From Acanthamoeba sp. SK_2022b (Eukaryota > Discosea > Longamoebia > Acanthamoebidae): a DNA stretch of 37,602 nucleotides. Numbering within the stretch: position 1 is the stretch's first letter; each line of letters opens with the position of its first letter. A program made the translations under genes and the position numbers. Under the pieces are notes generated by a model. The model made no database searches. It had not been told where the DNA came from and saw nothing but the letters and a program-made list of their open reading frames with translations. Location: NCBI GenBank assembly GCA_027943245.1, contig JANDJZ010000679.1, positions 1 through 37,602 of the forward strand, given 5' to 3'. Positions 11,442-21,676 of the stretch are shown in pieces.

Positions 11442-12346
11442 CACAACACAACACAACACAGCCACAAACGTCAGGTCGTGTCATTGGCTGGTGCGGTTGG
11501 GCGCGTGTGTACCCAAGATCTTGAGGGCCTTGAGGACCTCGGGTATGCTGAAGTGGTTCTCGAGGGAGACCAGGTGGTCCGCGAGCTCGTGCTTGCGCAG
11601 CTGCCAGCACGCCGCCAGCACGCGCGACTTGGTCACCGTGCTCAGCTCCACGTTCTGCCGTCGCGTGGTCAGGTCAAACCGATCTCGCGTGTGTGTGCGT
11701 GATGTGGGGCACGAGTGCTGTGTGGCGGTGTGTGTGTGTCGATGTGTGTGTCGATGTGTGTACCTTGTGTAGCAGCATGAGGAGGACGGCAGCGTATTCG
11801 GGGAAAAGACGTTCCACAGCGCCGAGGTGATCCTCGAATCCGGCCTCGCCGGACAGGAACACCTTCTTCAGCCGCAGCGCGACGCTCGACGTGTCGCCCT
11901 CCCGCTCCTGTTGTATTTATTTTAAATTATTATTATATTTATATTTTGCCTGTCCAATCAGGCGGGCCATCGTACACACGCTCATACACGTTGGGAGGTC
12001 GAACGTACGTTAGGGGGAGCAAAGCCGGCAGGCTTCTGCATGTAGTCCTTTGGGATGCTCTCCTTCTGTTGTGGGCCCGGGTCCACATAGTCGGCTACAT
12101 TTTCATTTAAAAAAACATATGAAAACAATTAGCGCCAGATAGAATTACTTCCAGTTTTTTTATTCCAATTCATTTTAAAGAGGGGGGCGTACTGTCGTTT
12201 TGTACACGTAGGAAGGCCACAGTCTGGTCCACATCGCCCCCACATATCTCTAGCACGCTCTCCAAAACCTCTCTGTCCAACTGGTTGCCAAACTCGCGCA
12301 GGAGTCGCCTGACGGCCGCCTCAAGTGCATCTCCCGTGAGCGACAT
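8788..12346 (-). CDS. CUE-VWA-U-box protein, putative E3 ubiquitin ligase
   Basis: Fifteen exons on the minus strand: 12346-12193, 12094-12009, 11907-11764, 11654-11513, 11347-11216, 11132-11018, 10949-10715, 10617-10430, 10295-10222, 10136-10045, 9969-9891, 9793-9734, 9667-9564, 9424-9009, 8920-8788; 717 residues, every junction in frame. The N-terminus (about 5-48) reads as a CUE-type ubiquitin-binding helix bundle. A helical middle with a basic coiled coil (about 177-215) leads to a von Willebrand A domain with a metal site: DASYS (D416, S418, S420), a Thr in GLTAP and an Asp in AVTDE. An acidic/basic linker precedes a U-box (about 649-715: [15 protein letters not shown], then SPMTNG). U-boxes bind E2 enzymes, so ligase activity is likely; the substrate is unknown. 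AATAAA lies at 8770-8765 on the minus strand. It is divergent from the FKBP gene with 220 bp between ATGs. Confidence 0.9.
9461..9511. repeat. (TTTTA)10 microsatellite in an intron
   Basis: About ten copies of TTTTA lie in the intron 9563-9425 of the CUE-VWA-U-box gene. The sense strand of the gene is A-rich here, opposite to most introns in the window. Confidence 0.9.
10322..10402. repeat. Imperfect AATTGAAAT repeat in an intron
   Basis: Degenerate copies of a unit close to TTGAAATTGAAAT fill the intron 10429-10296 of the CUE-VWA-U-box gene. Confidence 0.8.
11383..11440. repeat. (CA)29 microsatellite in an intron
   Basis: A pure CA tract followed by ACACA pentamers (to about 11460) lies in the intron 11512-11348 of the CUE-VWA-U-box gene. 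The transcript carries it as TG repeats. Confidence 0.92.
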
Positions 12347-12566
12347 GTGTGTACAGAATATTTTGCTTTGATTATTCTTTCGATGAGGCAACACAGGCAG
12401 ATGCAAGCAGAGCTTTGCGTTCTCGGTTCACAGAAGCACTTGTGTTCGTGGAATATTCGTGCTGTCCGAAACACCATTATAGATTCAAACATCGTTTCAA
12501 CGCGTTTACGAAACGCACCGGAAAAGATTTAAATACACGGTACACAGCACACTTTGATCCGCAAAG
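12347..12566. promoter_or_regulatory. Divergent promoter region
   Basis: These 220 bp separate the ATGs of the CUE-VWA-U-box gene (-) and the dsRBD-FKBP-TPR gene (+), so both promoters must be here. No named element was assigned. Confidence 0.6.
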
Positions 12567-14077
12567 ATGGACAACGTGGCCGCCGAAAGGCGGCAGCTGC
12601 AGGAAGAGGCCATGCTGGCGAGTGCTACCTTCGTGGGAGTGATGGTGCCAGAGGACGAACAAGGTGAGCCCTACGAAGTCGTCCTCCCCGCTGACTGCCT
12701 CGCCTACCGCACAGTGTACGCCTTCCCGCGTTACAAAACAAAACAGCGCAGCTCAACATGCATGTACTACCACCGGTAGGGCGGAGCAGCTGTTGGGCAC
12801 CCAAAGAGTCGTCTTGATGTGGTACATGAGGGCTGCGCCCATGCATGCGTTCCCAGCTGCATGCTGACGTAGAGCATGCTGCGTGCGTTCCTGCTCGCAA
12901 GGCCCAAGGCGCGAGCCAAGACCGCGACGGGCCCACATCTGGTCTTGGACGGGGAGTGGCAAGCCAAGAACAGGCGACTCAACACGGTACCTCCCACCAC
13001 CACAGCCCACACCAGCAGCCCTCGTAGCAGCTGACAACGTTGACTCGCCTTCTACGACCACAACCGCTACTCGCTGTTTTACTTTTGTTTTGCCTGCGCG
13101 TAGCGAGCCACGATGTTGGTGAGGTGGCACGTGAGCGTAGGCAACGCATCGACCACGCTCAAGCAGGTGCACGGCCCGGCCTTGTTCTGTACGGGCGACT
13201 CCTGCGGCCACGACCGCTTCAGCGACGTGACCCTTGCCACCTACCGCGCCCATCATGACCGCTCTACGCAGCACTATAGCGTCGATGGCCTGACCAGCCT
13301 GCTACGAGGAGCTGTGATCCCTGACAGGGCGACGCAGCCACGAGAACTGCCAGAGGGAGAGGCAGACCTCGGGGCCAGCCTCCCGCTGGTCTACAAGCCG
13401 GGCGAGTGGAAGTTCAACAAGCCGCCCAAGGCGCTCCTGACCGAGTATCAACAGAAACACTTCTCGTCTCCTCTCGACATTCGAATCGTATCGGGCTCTA
13501 CACAAGGCCCCTTCCTCTACTCCATCACCGTACTATTAACCCTTTCTTTCGTAAAAGAATATCGTAGTAATCCATTTATTTAATATTTATTTTACTCTTA
13601 CATTCAACAGGTGGCCGACTTAGGACTCGAGTTCACGCCCGACGTGGCTTACGCTTCGCAATCCAAGAAGGAGGCCGAGCACCAGGCGGCGCTTCTGGTT
13701 CTCCAGCATCTGGGCGGCTCGCCGCCCTGTGGTAGGGCAGAGAAGACGGACCGCCTCGGCTGGGCGGACCCGCCCTCCTACGAGGGCTGGGCGGATGTGC
13801 ACGGCAACGGGGGCATCCTGAAGCGGCTCGTGCGCGAAGGCAGCGGGGAGGTCGTCTCCGCAGGCGAATGGGTCTCGGGTTGGTCCTTCCTCGGTTGCGC
13901 GTGTGTCGTGTGTCGTCTGATCGGCAATGGGTGGCTGGTATCCCTGCGCAGTGCACTACGAGGGACGGTTGCTCGGCTCCGACTGCCACACTCCGTTTGA
14001 TTCGACGCGCACGCGGCAGACTCCCCAGTCGTTCCAGCTTTCACCAGGTGGCAACCGACCACCAACTGGCGCCCTGA

Positions 14078-14129
<52 letters not shown>

Positions 14130-15078
14130 CGCGTGTGTGTGTGTGACGTGTTGATGGCCTCGCGCTTACGTGTGCGGGTTGCAGAGGACGGGAGGCTTGA
14201 GGTGATCGAAGGCTTGCACGATGCGGTGGCCACGATGCGGCCGCAGGAGGTGGCCCAGTTCAGGATCGCCGCCGAGTACGCCTACGGGCGCTTGGGCGTC
14301 CCCGATCTCATCCCTGCCGACGCCGCGGTCCTCTTCGAAGTGGAGCTCCTCGGCAAATTCTCGGTGAGCCGCCCGCACACGCGCGCACTTGGCCAACGCG
14401 TGCTCCGCTCGCCCATCGTCATCCACCCGCTCCCCGGTCATCACGCGCACTCACACACACGTAGGGAAAGCCCGATGGCCAGAAAACGGACCACAAGGCC
14501 GACGCCGAGCTGGCCAAGCTCGATGGCAACATGTGCTTCAAGCAAGGCCAATACAAGACGGCCCTGCGATACTACCACGTCGTGCGCCCGCCCTCCCTCT
14601 CGGTGTCTCGGGAGATGGTGGTGGGCCTCACTCCCTCCAATGGTCGTGTCGTGTGCCCCAGGGGCTGGCGAGCCTGCAAAAGGTCAAGAGCCCTCCGATC
14701 GAGGCGCTGCGGGACATCGACCGCCTGTTCGTGGACCTGAACTGCAACGCCGCCGCTGCGTGCCTCAAGCTCGGCGAGTTCGACAAGGCCGTGTTTCGAG
14801 CCGCTCAGGCGCTGGAGGTCCACCCGGAGGCGGTGAAGGCTCTCTATCGGCGCGGCCAGGCCCACGCGGCGATGAACGACTTTGACCTGGCGCGGGCGGA
14901 CTTTGAGCGCGCGCTCCGAGTGCTGGCCGAGGCCGAGGGCGACGACGTGGCCACGTCGCGGCGGGACCTGCGCGCCCGGCTGCGCGAGCTCGACGAGAAG
15001 CGCCGAGAGCACGACCAGCGCATGGGGCGCATGTGCGCCCGAATGCTCGCCACGTCGACTTCGCTACCCGCGGCGTGA
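12567..15078 (+). CDS. dsRBD-FKBP-TPR fusion protein
   Basis: Eight exons: 12567-12715, 12875-12986, 13104-13529, 13611-13878, 13952-14047, 14185-14363, 14465-14578, 14662-15078; about 586 residues. The first 190 are unassigned. A double-stranded RNA-binding domain follows (about 195-264): PKALLTEYQQK, GPFLYSITV, then the KKEAEHQAALLVLQHL helix, split by an intron. Next is an FKBP prolyl isomerase fold (about 285-408) with VSVHYEGRLLG, PFDS, LEVIEG, AYG and LFEVELLG. The Trp at the floor of the usual FK506 pocket is Leu (EGLHDA), which often means weak activity. The C-terminus is a TPR array (CFKQGQYKTALRYY, ALYRRGQAHAAMNDFDLARADF) like the Hsp90-binding TPRs of large FKBPs. The donor after 14578 is weak (GTCGTG), and other in-phase sites lie 30-60 nt downstream. 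The N-terminal splicing is the least certain part. Confidence 0.85.
14083..14145. repeat. TC, TG, CG, TG alternating tract in an intron
   Basis: In the intron 14048-14184 of the FKBP gene, TC repeats pass into GT repeats, then a GCGCGCGCGCG run, then GT again. Long alternating purine-pyrimidine DNA of this kind can adopt the Z form (established knowledge). Confidence 0.9.
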
Positions 15079-15168
15079 ACGCACGTATAACGAACGAGAT
15101 GTGGATTGAAGTGTCTGCCTAGTCATGATGTCCGCACAGACGAGAGAGGAGGGGGAGGGGGGGGGGGT

Positions 15169-16033
15169 TCAGAGTGCTGCAGACGCTAGCGGCCCTGTTC
15201 GTATGAAAGAAGAACCAGTGTAGAAGGTAAGTGGGGAGAGTTCTCAACGAGAGGTGAACACGTAGACGTACGATGCTTGCGACGAGCCTCACCACGCTCG
15301 GCCGAGGTGACGTAGTGAGGCTCGGCATATAACAACTCCACGCTCTGAGCGCCCACCCCACGAAGCAATCATTAGCGCGCGCCGTAGAGGATAGCACACA
15401 AGAGACAACATGCGCACGCACCTGCTTCACCCATCGGACAGGGCTTGGCGCGACGCGGGAGGTCGACGATTGGACGACAGCGCTGTGCCTGGCCGTCTTG
15501 ACGCTGAAGAACACGCGCTTGACGCCACACGTGCGCAGCCACTCGAGGCACAGGTGGCAGGGCCGCGAGTCGCTCAGGCCCTCGCCATCGCCCACCGCCA
15601 GCTGCACCACGTACAGGTCGCAGCCCCTGATGCGCTTGGCTCTGCGAGCGTGTGGAACACCGAGCCGATGGAATCAGCAGGCGAGTGGCAACGTGGAAGA
15701 GGAGGAGGTAGAGGGCACACCGATGCTTATTGGCTGCAGTCTTTCGATTTGGACGGGGCAATGTGTCTTGGGCATGCTTTAAAACGATACAGGGCGTTCA
15801 TTTCGGCGTGGGTGGAGCTACAAGCAATTTGCTGATGATCTCAGAATTGCAACAGAATCGAGTAGCGGAGGGGGTTACCAGTGGTTGGCGCCGTGCAGGC
15901 GAGTGCGGCGGGAGTTGTGCCCCTTGGCCACTACGTGGCCCCCCTTTACCAGCACGGCCCCGTGCTTGTGGTACATGTCGCTACGCTGCGCCTCCTGTGC
16001 AGCCAAATCTAAAAACTTGTCCGTGCGATTCAT
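15169..16033 (-). CDS. Cytidine/dCMP deaminase-like protein
   Basis: Five exons on the minus strand: 16033-15879, 15817-15791, 15641-15422, 15344-15272, 15194-15169; 166 residues. The zinc-dependent cytidine deaminase signature is complete: HGAVLVKGG (about 24-32), HAE at 55-57, and PCHLC with C89 and C92 supplying the other zinc ligands, followed by CGVKRVFFS. HAE lies in a 27-nt exon. The members it resembles act on free cytidine or dCMP, but substrate cannot be read from sequence and an RNA-editing role is not excluded. No targeting sequence is visible. The last two short exons (SVELLYAEPHYV, then eight residues) rest on splice sites alone. It is divergent from tetraspan gene 1 (183 bp between ATGs) and convergent with the FKBP gene. 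Confidence 0.85.
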
Positions 16034-16216
16034 CTCTTGCTCTTTTTATCACCTTCTCTCTTCTCTTCTCTTGATTGCCCTGTTCGCGTGAATGGAGAAT
16101 AAGGCCTTATCGAGATGAAATCATGTTTTGCTGCTCCAAACTCTTCAGCGAACTATTTAGAATCGGAGCTAAACTCGGCTTATCGCTTTGACAAGTTGTA
16201 AGTCGCACACAACACA

Positions 16217-17574
16217 ATGGGCCGGCTTGGCGGAGTGAGCGGCGGGCTGAAGGCGGTGCAAGCCTATGCGGATACGCGGGATGGCAATACCAAGCGCACC
16301 TCTCTGCTCGTCCTCACCTGTGTCATCTTCGTACGACCCCCCCCCCCACCAACGCCACACTGCTTCGTACTACGGCCAAGAAGGAAAGCTAAGAGCTTGT
16401 CTTTTGGCGTGATCCCGTCTGGTTAGTTGTGGTGGCTGGCCTCGGCGCTGTACGGACTGATCATCCTCAACTTCACCTTCTTCATCTTTGCGCTGTTGGC
16501 CGTCCTGGTGAGCCTCCTAGGCATTAACGGCGCGTGGAAGCGCCGTCGCCCTCTCCTCTTTGTCGTACGCCTCCTCGCTGCCTCCACCACTGCTTTGACG
16601 AAGAAGCGGGTGATGATACTGCGCGTGGCCACGTGCAAAAAAACAACGACAACAGTACATTCTGGGCGTGGTCGTGGTGATGGGCTTCGTCGTGGTGGGC
16701 CTGGTCATCTGGATCATCACCGGCGTCTTCACGCTTTCGCTCAACTTCACCTTCCTCGTGGCCCTTCTCATCGACGTGGCCATCCTGCTCATCGAGGTGC
16801 CTCCCCTGCAACACGACCACGCACGCTCGCTATTCGGCCGTTTAATCTCCGAAACAACAAAAATCAAAAACACAAAAAATCAGGGCCTGTCAGTTGTGCT
16901 TGCCTACAGCCTCACCAAAGACCTCGACCCGAAGCGCGTGGGTGCGCTCCTCAACAAAAAACAACAAAGCATCGATCTTCTGCACTTCTGTTGTCATTGC
17001 TTACTGTGCCCTCCCCTTCTTCCTTTCAGTGGTCATTGGTGATGATGGCGCCGCACAGAGTGAGCAGCAGGAGTTCACCTTCTTCGAGGGTGCCGGCGCA
17101 GTTGAAATGCAGAGCATGGTCGGCCAGCCCAATGGCGGCCTGCCCACCCAATCACCTCCGGTCTACCAGGCGCAACAGCAACCAGCAGTGCAGGCGGTGA
17201 TGGGCGTCTACAATCCAGTTACCGGCACCTTCGGCCCGCCTCAGCATCAGCCGCCCGTTGTACAACAACTCGCTTATCCCGCGGCGCCCTATGCTCCCTA
17301 CGGACACGTCGCTGTGGGCTATCCCCCTGCTCAGGTATCCTCACCGGTTCCCCCATCGCACTGTAGTTGGTGGTCTTTTATTAATTTTTTCATCTTTTTT
17401 TTTGTGGGGCAGGGTATGATGGGCTACGCGACGCCGGTGGGGGACAGATACGAGCTTCCGGAATCGCGAGCCGTCTATGAAAATGACATTATCGGTGGCG
17501 ACGCCACGTCCAACACCGACACCGTCAGCCTCATGGCGGGTCAGGACGGCTCTAACCCCTTCTCGGAGCATTGA
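16217..17574 (+). CDS. Four-helix membrane protein with NPF tail (tetraspan 1)
   Basis: Six exons: 16217-16330, 16427-16564, 16656-16796, 16884-16941, 17030-17334, 17413-17574; 305 residues. Four hydrophobic segments (about residues 27-52, 53-75, 83-108 and 112-140) are followed by LTKDLDPKR and a long soluble tail rich in Pro, Gln and Tyr. The tail ends YENDIIGGDA...SNPFSEH. NPF tripeptides bind EH-domain endocytic adaptors, so trafficking or endocytic sorting is a reasonable guess. The paralogue at 20105-21454 has identical lengths for exons 2, 3 and 4 (138, 141, 58 nt). I do not recognise a named family. AATAAA lies at 17601. Confidence 0.85.
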
Positions 17575-17994
17575 CCCAAAAAAGAAAACGTTAAAAAGGC
17601 AATAAAAACAAAAGGAAAGAAATAATCAAAGAATAGCGAAACGGCAGGAGAAGAGTTGAAGGGGTATCTTTTCCCAAGGCGTCCCAATGGGAAGCAGCTA
17701 CTGGGAGGTTGTCTATACTCGGCGCAAGGAAATCGTTTCCATTTTCCAGATATCGGTGCTTATAAGCCACCCTGGTCGTTCTTCCACCAAAAAGAAAACT
17801 ACTCACAAGCATACAACACCCCAACTTGCACACGCAATCTCAGTTCTAAAGCCAAGAGTACAATCCCCTCATGAACCCAAGACATTCCATTACATCTTGG
17901 GTTTTTCGAGTTTATCTAACCTTTTTGACTTGGTCGATGCAGACCGAAAATAGGAGGCGGACCAAGCCCAAGCGTTGAACAAGAGGAGAGGAAG
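17575..17994 (+). promoter_or_regulatory. 3' flank of tetraspan 1 and promoter of HExxxH copy B
   Basis: It holds the tetraspan 1 polyadenylation signal (AATAAA, 17601). From about 17668 it holds the upstream region of copy B, which matches 7057-7335 in reverse. No other gene is seen. Confidence 0.6.
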
Positions 17995-19867
17995 ATGAAG
18001 TCGATAAACACCCACATGAAGAAGCTGGCCATTGCCAAAGAGAGCAATGTGATCGAAGAAGCGGCTGTTATCGACAACTTCAAGGCCAGCGTGTCCTATC
18101 TCTACAAGAACACCGACCTCTTTGGCACTGCCCCGGACATCACCGTCCCGAACATCAGGTACCTGTGTAGACCGCCCTAGCTGATGCTACATATTTTATA
18201 TACAGCATTGAGGACTTTCACACACATTCAAGCACGTGTTATTCACTACCGATCGATGTAGCGTGATGCAGGCGGTGGTCGAGAAGAGGGCTCCGTTCCT
18301 GCCCCAGACCTACCAGCAGAACTACTCGCAACCGCTCCTGGACAACTTCAGCCAGTTCCTGAACGAGATCAATTCGGACCCGACGTTCACGGAGACCATC
18401 TGTGCGGCGGTCTATCAGCACGCGCCCGACTACTTGCCCACGCGGGACTACCTCAACCGATTTCAGGCCGTGTGCGCGACCCTCTACGACGGCTTCTTCG
18501 ACAGCGAAACGCGCCAGAAGCTCAATCTTCCGCTCATTGAGAAGATCCCGCCTCTTGCCATGTTCCAGAAGGTATGCCTCACCACCACTGACGTTGTCTG
18601 AAGTCGTTAAAATACGTCTGTCTCACTTGAGGCCTGGAATTGGTGTGCAGAGCGGGGACTCAGGTCCCTTCACGATCACGCCCGACTCGGTCCAGCAGCT
18701 CTTTAACGGATCGATCGGTGTAGTGTCGCTACCCGGCACCTACCGCGCTCACCCGCTGCTGTGGGCGTCCCTCGCGCATGAGGTCGGCGGCCACGATGTC
18801 CTGCACGCCGATCCCGGCCTGCTGACCGAGCTCGGCAAGGCCGTGCATGAGGCCATTAGCGGCACCGACCCCACACTTGCCAACCTCTGGCAGTACTGGA
18901 TCGACGAGACTGTACGCTCTCCCTCTCTAGCTTGAGCTCACAAGGCACACCCAGCGTGACGTGACTGGACTGAGTTGTCTATATGACGTGGCGTTCAGGC
19001 GTCCGACGTCTACGGTCTGCTCCACTACGGCCCCGAGTTCGCGCTCAACCTGGCCATCTTTTTCTCAGCCATCAATCTCCAGATCTCTGGGCCCTCGGCC
19101 GATTGGCTGCGCTTCTCCTCCAGCCAAGGGCCTGACGGCCAGCTCGACCCGCACCCGACCGACATCCTGAGGCTGTCGGTGGCCAAGGGCGCCCTCAACG
19201 CGCTCACGACGCTCTCGGATACAAGCAAGGCGAACTACAGCACCCTTATCGACGAGATCATCAACTTCGTGGTGTCCCAGAACGGCGGCCACACCACGAT
19301 CACGCTCCAGAACTACGGCAACCAGACCTACGACCTCAAGCTGATGCAGTCCACCGCCGAGCAGGTCGGCGCGGCGATCGTCACCAAGAAGCTGGACGCG
19401 CTCAAGGGCTTGACCATTCAAGACATCACCACCTGGTCTCAGGACGACGAGACCACCGCCTCAACACTCGCTCCACTTCTCCTCAGTACTTGCCCAGTCC
19501 CTCCTCCTCTTCCAGAGTTGGGCACGAAAGTGAACGATGCTGACGTCAGGTGTTGGTGTTGGTGTTTTTTTTCTTTCACACAGACCCGAACGCGGACCTG
19601 TCGAAGCTGCCTCCCGAGGCCACGGCCGCCCACGTGCTGTCGGCCGCCACGCTGGCTGTGCTCACCGACCCTTCGGCGGCGGCCTACGCCGTCATCACCG
19701 CCCAGACCAACAAGCTGCTCGACGCGGCCTTCAACGCCGATCCGGTGTGGAATCCCAAGAAGAAGCTCACCGTGCGTTATGTCTACATTGGGCCGACGGG
19801 CCCTGGCAAAGGAAGAGGCGCCTCTTCGGAGACGAAGAAGCAACCTGTCCGCCCCTTTTGGTTGTAA
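17995..19867 (+). CDS. HExxxH zincin-like protein, copy B
   Basis: Five exons: 17995-18158, 18262-18571, 18651-18911, 18999-19485, 19584-19867; 501 residues. This is the paralogue of the gene at 5169-7056. HEVGGH sits at 201-206 and ExxxD at 244-248 (E-T-A-S-D), as in copy A. Exons 2-5 have the same lengths in both copies (310, 261, 487, 284 nt). The first intron (18159-18261) contains an in-frame TAG and the acceptor GATGTAG; the matching acceptor in copy A is GATGCAG, which supports the model. The gene sits between the two tetraspan genes. The motif order suggests a metallopeptidase-like enzyme, but HExxxH with one extra spacer residue is unusual, and activity is inference. Confidence 0.87.
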
Positions 19868-20104
19868 ATGATGAGGGAACCCCCAGAAGGTGTGCAGGAC
19901 TTATCGTGTGAATTCGTAATGATAAATACCATCCAACATTTTTTAAACTCGTGTGCGACAGTGAAACTTTTCAAAGTTTGGGCTGCATGCAACTTCTTCA
20001 CACCGCCTCCAAAACCACGCCAACTCAGCTCCGCCGTCGAAGTTGCGATATAAAATCGCTCCGTTACTCTCACCAACCACCTGCCGTCCTTGTCCAGTAG
20101 AAAG

Positions 20105-21454
20105 ATGCTTGCCGACGACGACGAAAAGCACTCTGACAAGCGTCCTTCGCGGCTCGGCATGTCCGTGACTGCGAAGCTGTACACTCTCATGATCCTCACC
20201 ACCTTCCTCTTTGTACCCCCCCCCCTCCACTTTCGTTCTTGACTGGCCGCCATTACCAAATTTTAATACTTTTATATTATTTTCTCCCCAAGATGGTGTG
20301 GGTGGTGGAGTGCATCGTTTCCTTGGTCACCCTGGAGTTCGTGCTGGCCATCTACTGCGCCTGCGTGACTGGCGTGATGGTGCTTGGATTCTTCGCTGCC
20401 AAGAAGCACCTGCGACCTCTCCTGTTCGTTGTACGCTCTTCCCATTTCGTCGACGTTTGAAAGGTGGAACCGCAACTACTCACACCATTAGCCCGTGTTG
20501 TGTTGTGTTGTGTTGTGTTGTGTTGTGTTGTGTTGTGTTGTGTTGTGTTGTGTTGTGTTGTGTTGTGTTGTGTTGTGTAAAGTTCATCCTGTTGGTTGTG
20601 ATTGTGCTCGGCTTCGCCATCGTTGGTTTGACCTGGTGGCTGATCGCCAGCGTCATCAAGTGGAGTTTCGACACCCCGTGGCTCGTCGTCTTCGTGTTTA
20701 ACGTTTTCGTCATCCTTGTCGAGGTTCCTTTCTCCCTCTTCCGTGGGTGTGTTTGTCTCTCTCTATTTCATCCTACATCAGTCCCGTCGCTCACTCACAC
20801 GGCTGGGCCTCGCTCGGCCGTTGCCGTTCTCACACCAGGTCGCCTCGCTGCTGATCGCCTACTGGCTGACCAAGGACCTCGACTCGAAGCACGTCGGTGC
20901 GCAGCAGCGTGGCTCCCTATTTTTATTATTTTTATTGTTTTTATTATTTTATTGTTTTATTGTTCGGGCTCACGTTGGGTTGTTGTCATAGTGACCCTCG
21001 GCTCGCCGCATCCCGACGACGATGCCGCTCCTGCCGGCAGCGGCGAGCAGGCGTTCGCGTTCTCCCAGGGCGGGGGCAGCGTCGACGTCGAGATGCAGCG
21101 GCACCAGCCCGGAGAGTGGCCGGCCACCACTGCCTACCCCCAGTCAGGACCGACCGCGCAACAGCAACAGCAGCATTGGCAGCCGCACCAACCGCCGCAC
21201 TCGCCCGCCATGTACTCCAACACGCGAGGCCTGGCCGCGCCTGCGGTACGAGCAAGAGAGAAAAGAAAGGAAAAGAGATTGGAAACGCATCTGTGTGCTG
21301 ATGTGGGCGCGTGTGCATACAGCCCGTGGACGACGACGACATGTTCTTCGTGCCTCAGACCCGACCACACTACGAGAACGACATCATCGCAACTCACACC
21401 ACCAACAGCGCCGGCGATGCTTTCAACCCATTCGATGAGCGATACAGATCGTGA
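20105..21454 (+). CDS. Four-helix membrane protein with NPF tail (tetraspan 2)
   Basis: Six exons: 20105-20212, 20293-20430, 20583-20723, 20839-20896, 20992-21245, 21323-21454; 276 residues. A paralogue of the gene at 16217-17574: same gene structure, four hydrophobic segments, the shared LTKDLDSK sequence after helix four, and a tail ending in YENDII and NPFDERYRS. The mid-tail is rich in Gln, Pro and His and is not conserved with tetraspan 1. The conserved YENDII and NPF in an otherwise diverged tail suggest sorting signals. Intron 2 holds a pentanucleotide repeat. A broken copy of exon 1 lies at 4975-5032. Confidence 0.85.
20495..20578. repeat. (GTGTT)~17 microsatellite in an intron
   Basis: About seventeen copies of GTGTT fill most of the intron 20431-20582 of tetraspan 2, running almost to the acceptor. 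Confidence 0.95.
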
Positions 21455-21676
21455 CAGGTCCTGTTGTGGTGCGATGACAAAAAAGGGGGTTGTAATGACA
21501 AAAATGGAGTCCATTCTGGTTCAAGTGGAGCACGTGTTGCAGTTGCTTGGTGCCACCAACGTCTTCGGGGCTAGGACCGGCGCCTTTTCTCGACAGAGGA
21601 CAACGTTGCTGAGCATGCCCCCCACCCTCCCAGTGGAGTAGCTGTTCTGTGTCAACTGTGTGAAAGTCAAACACAC

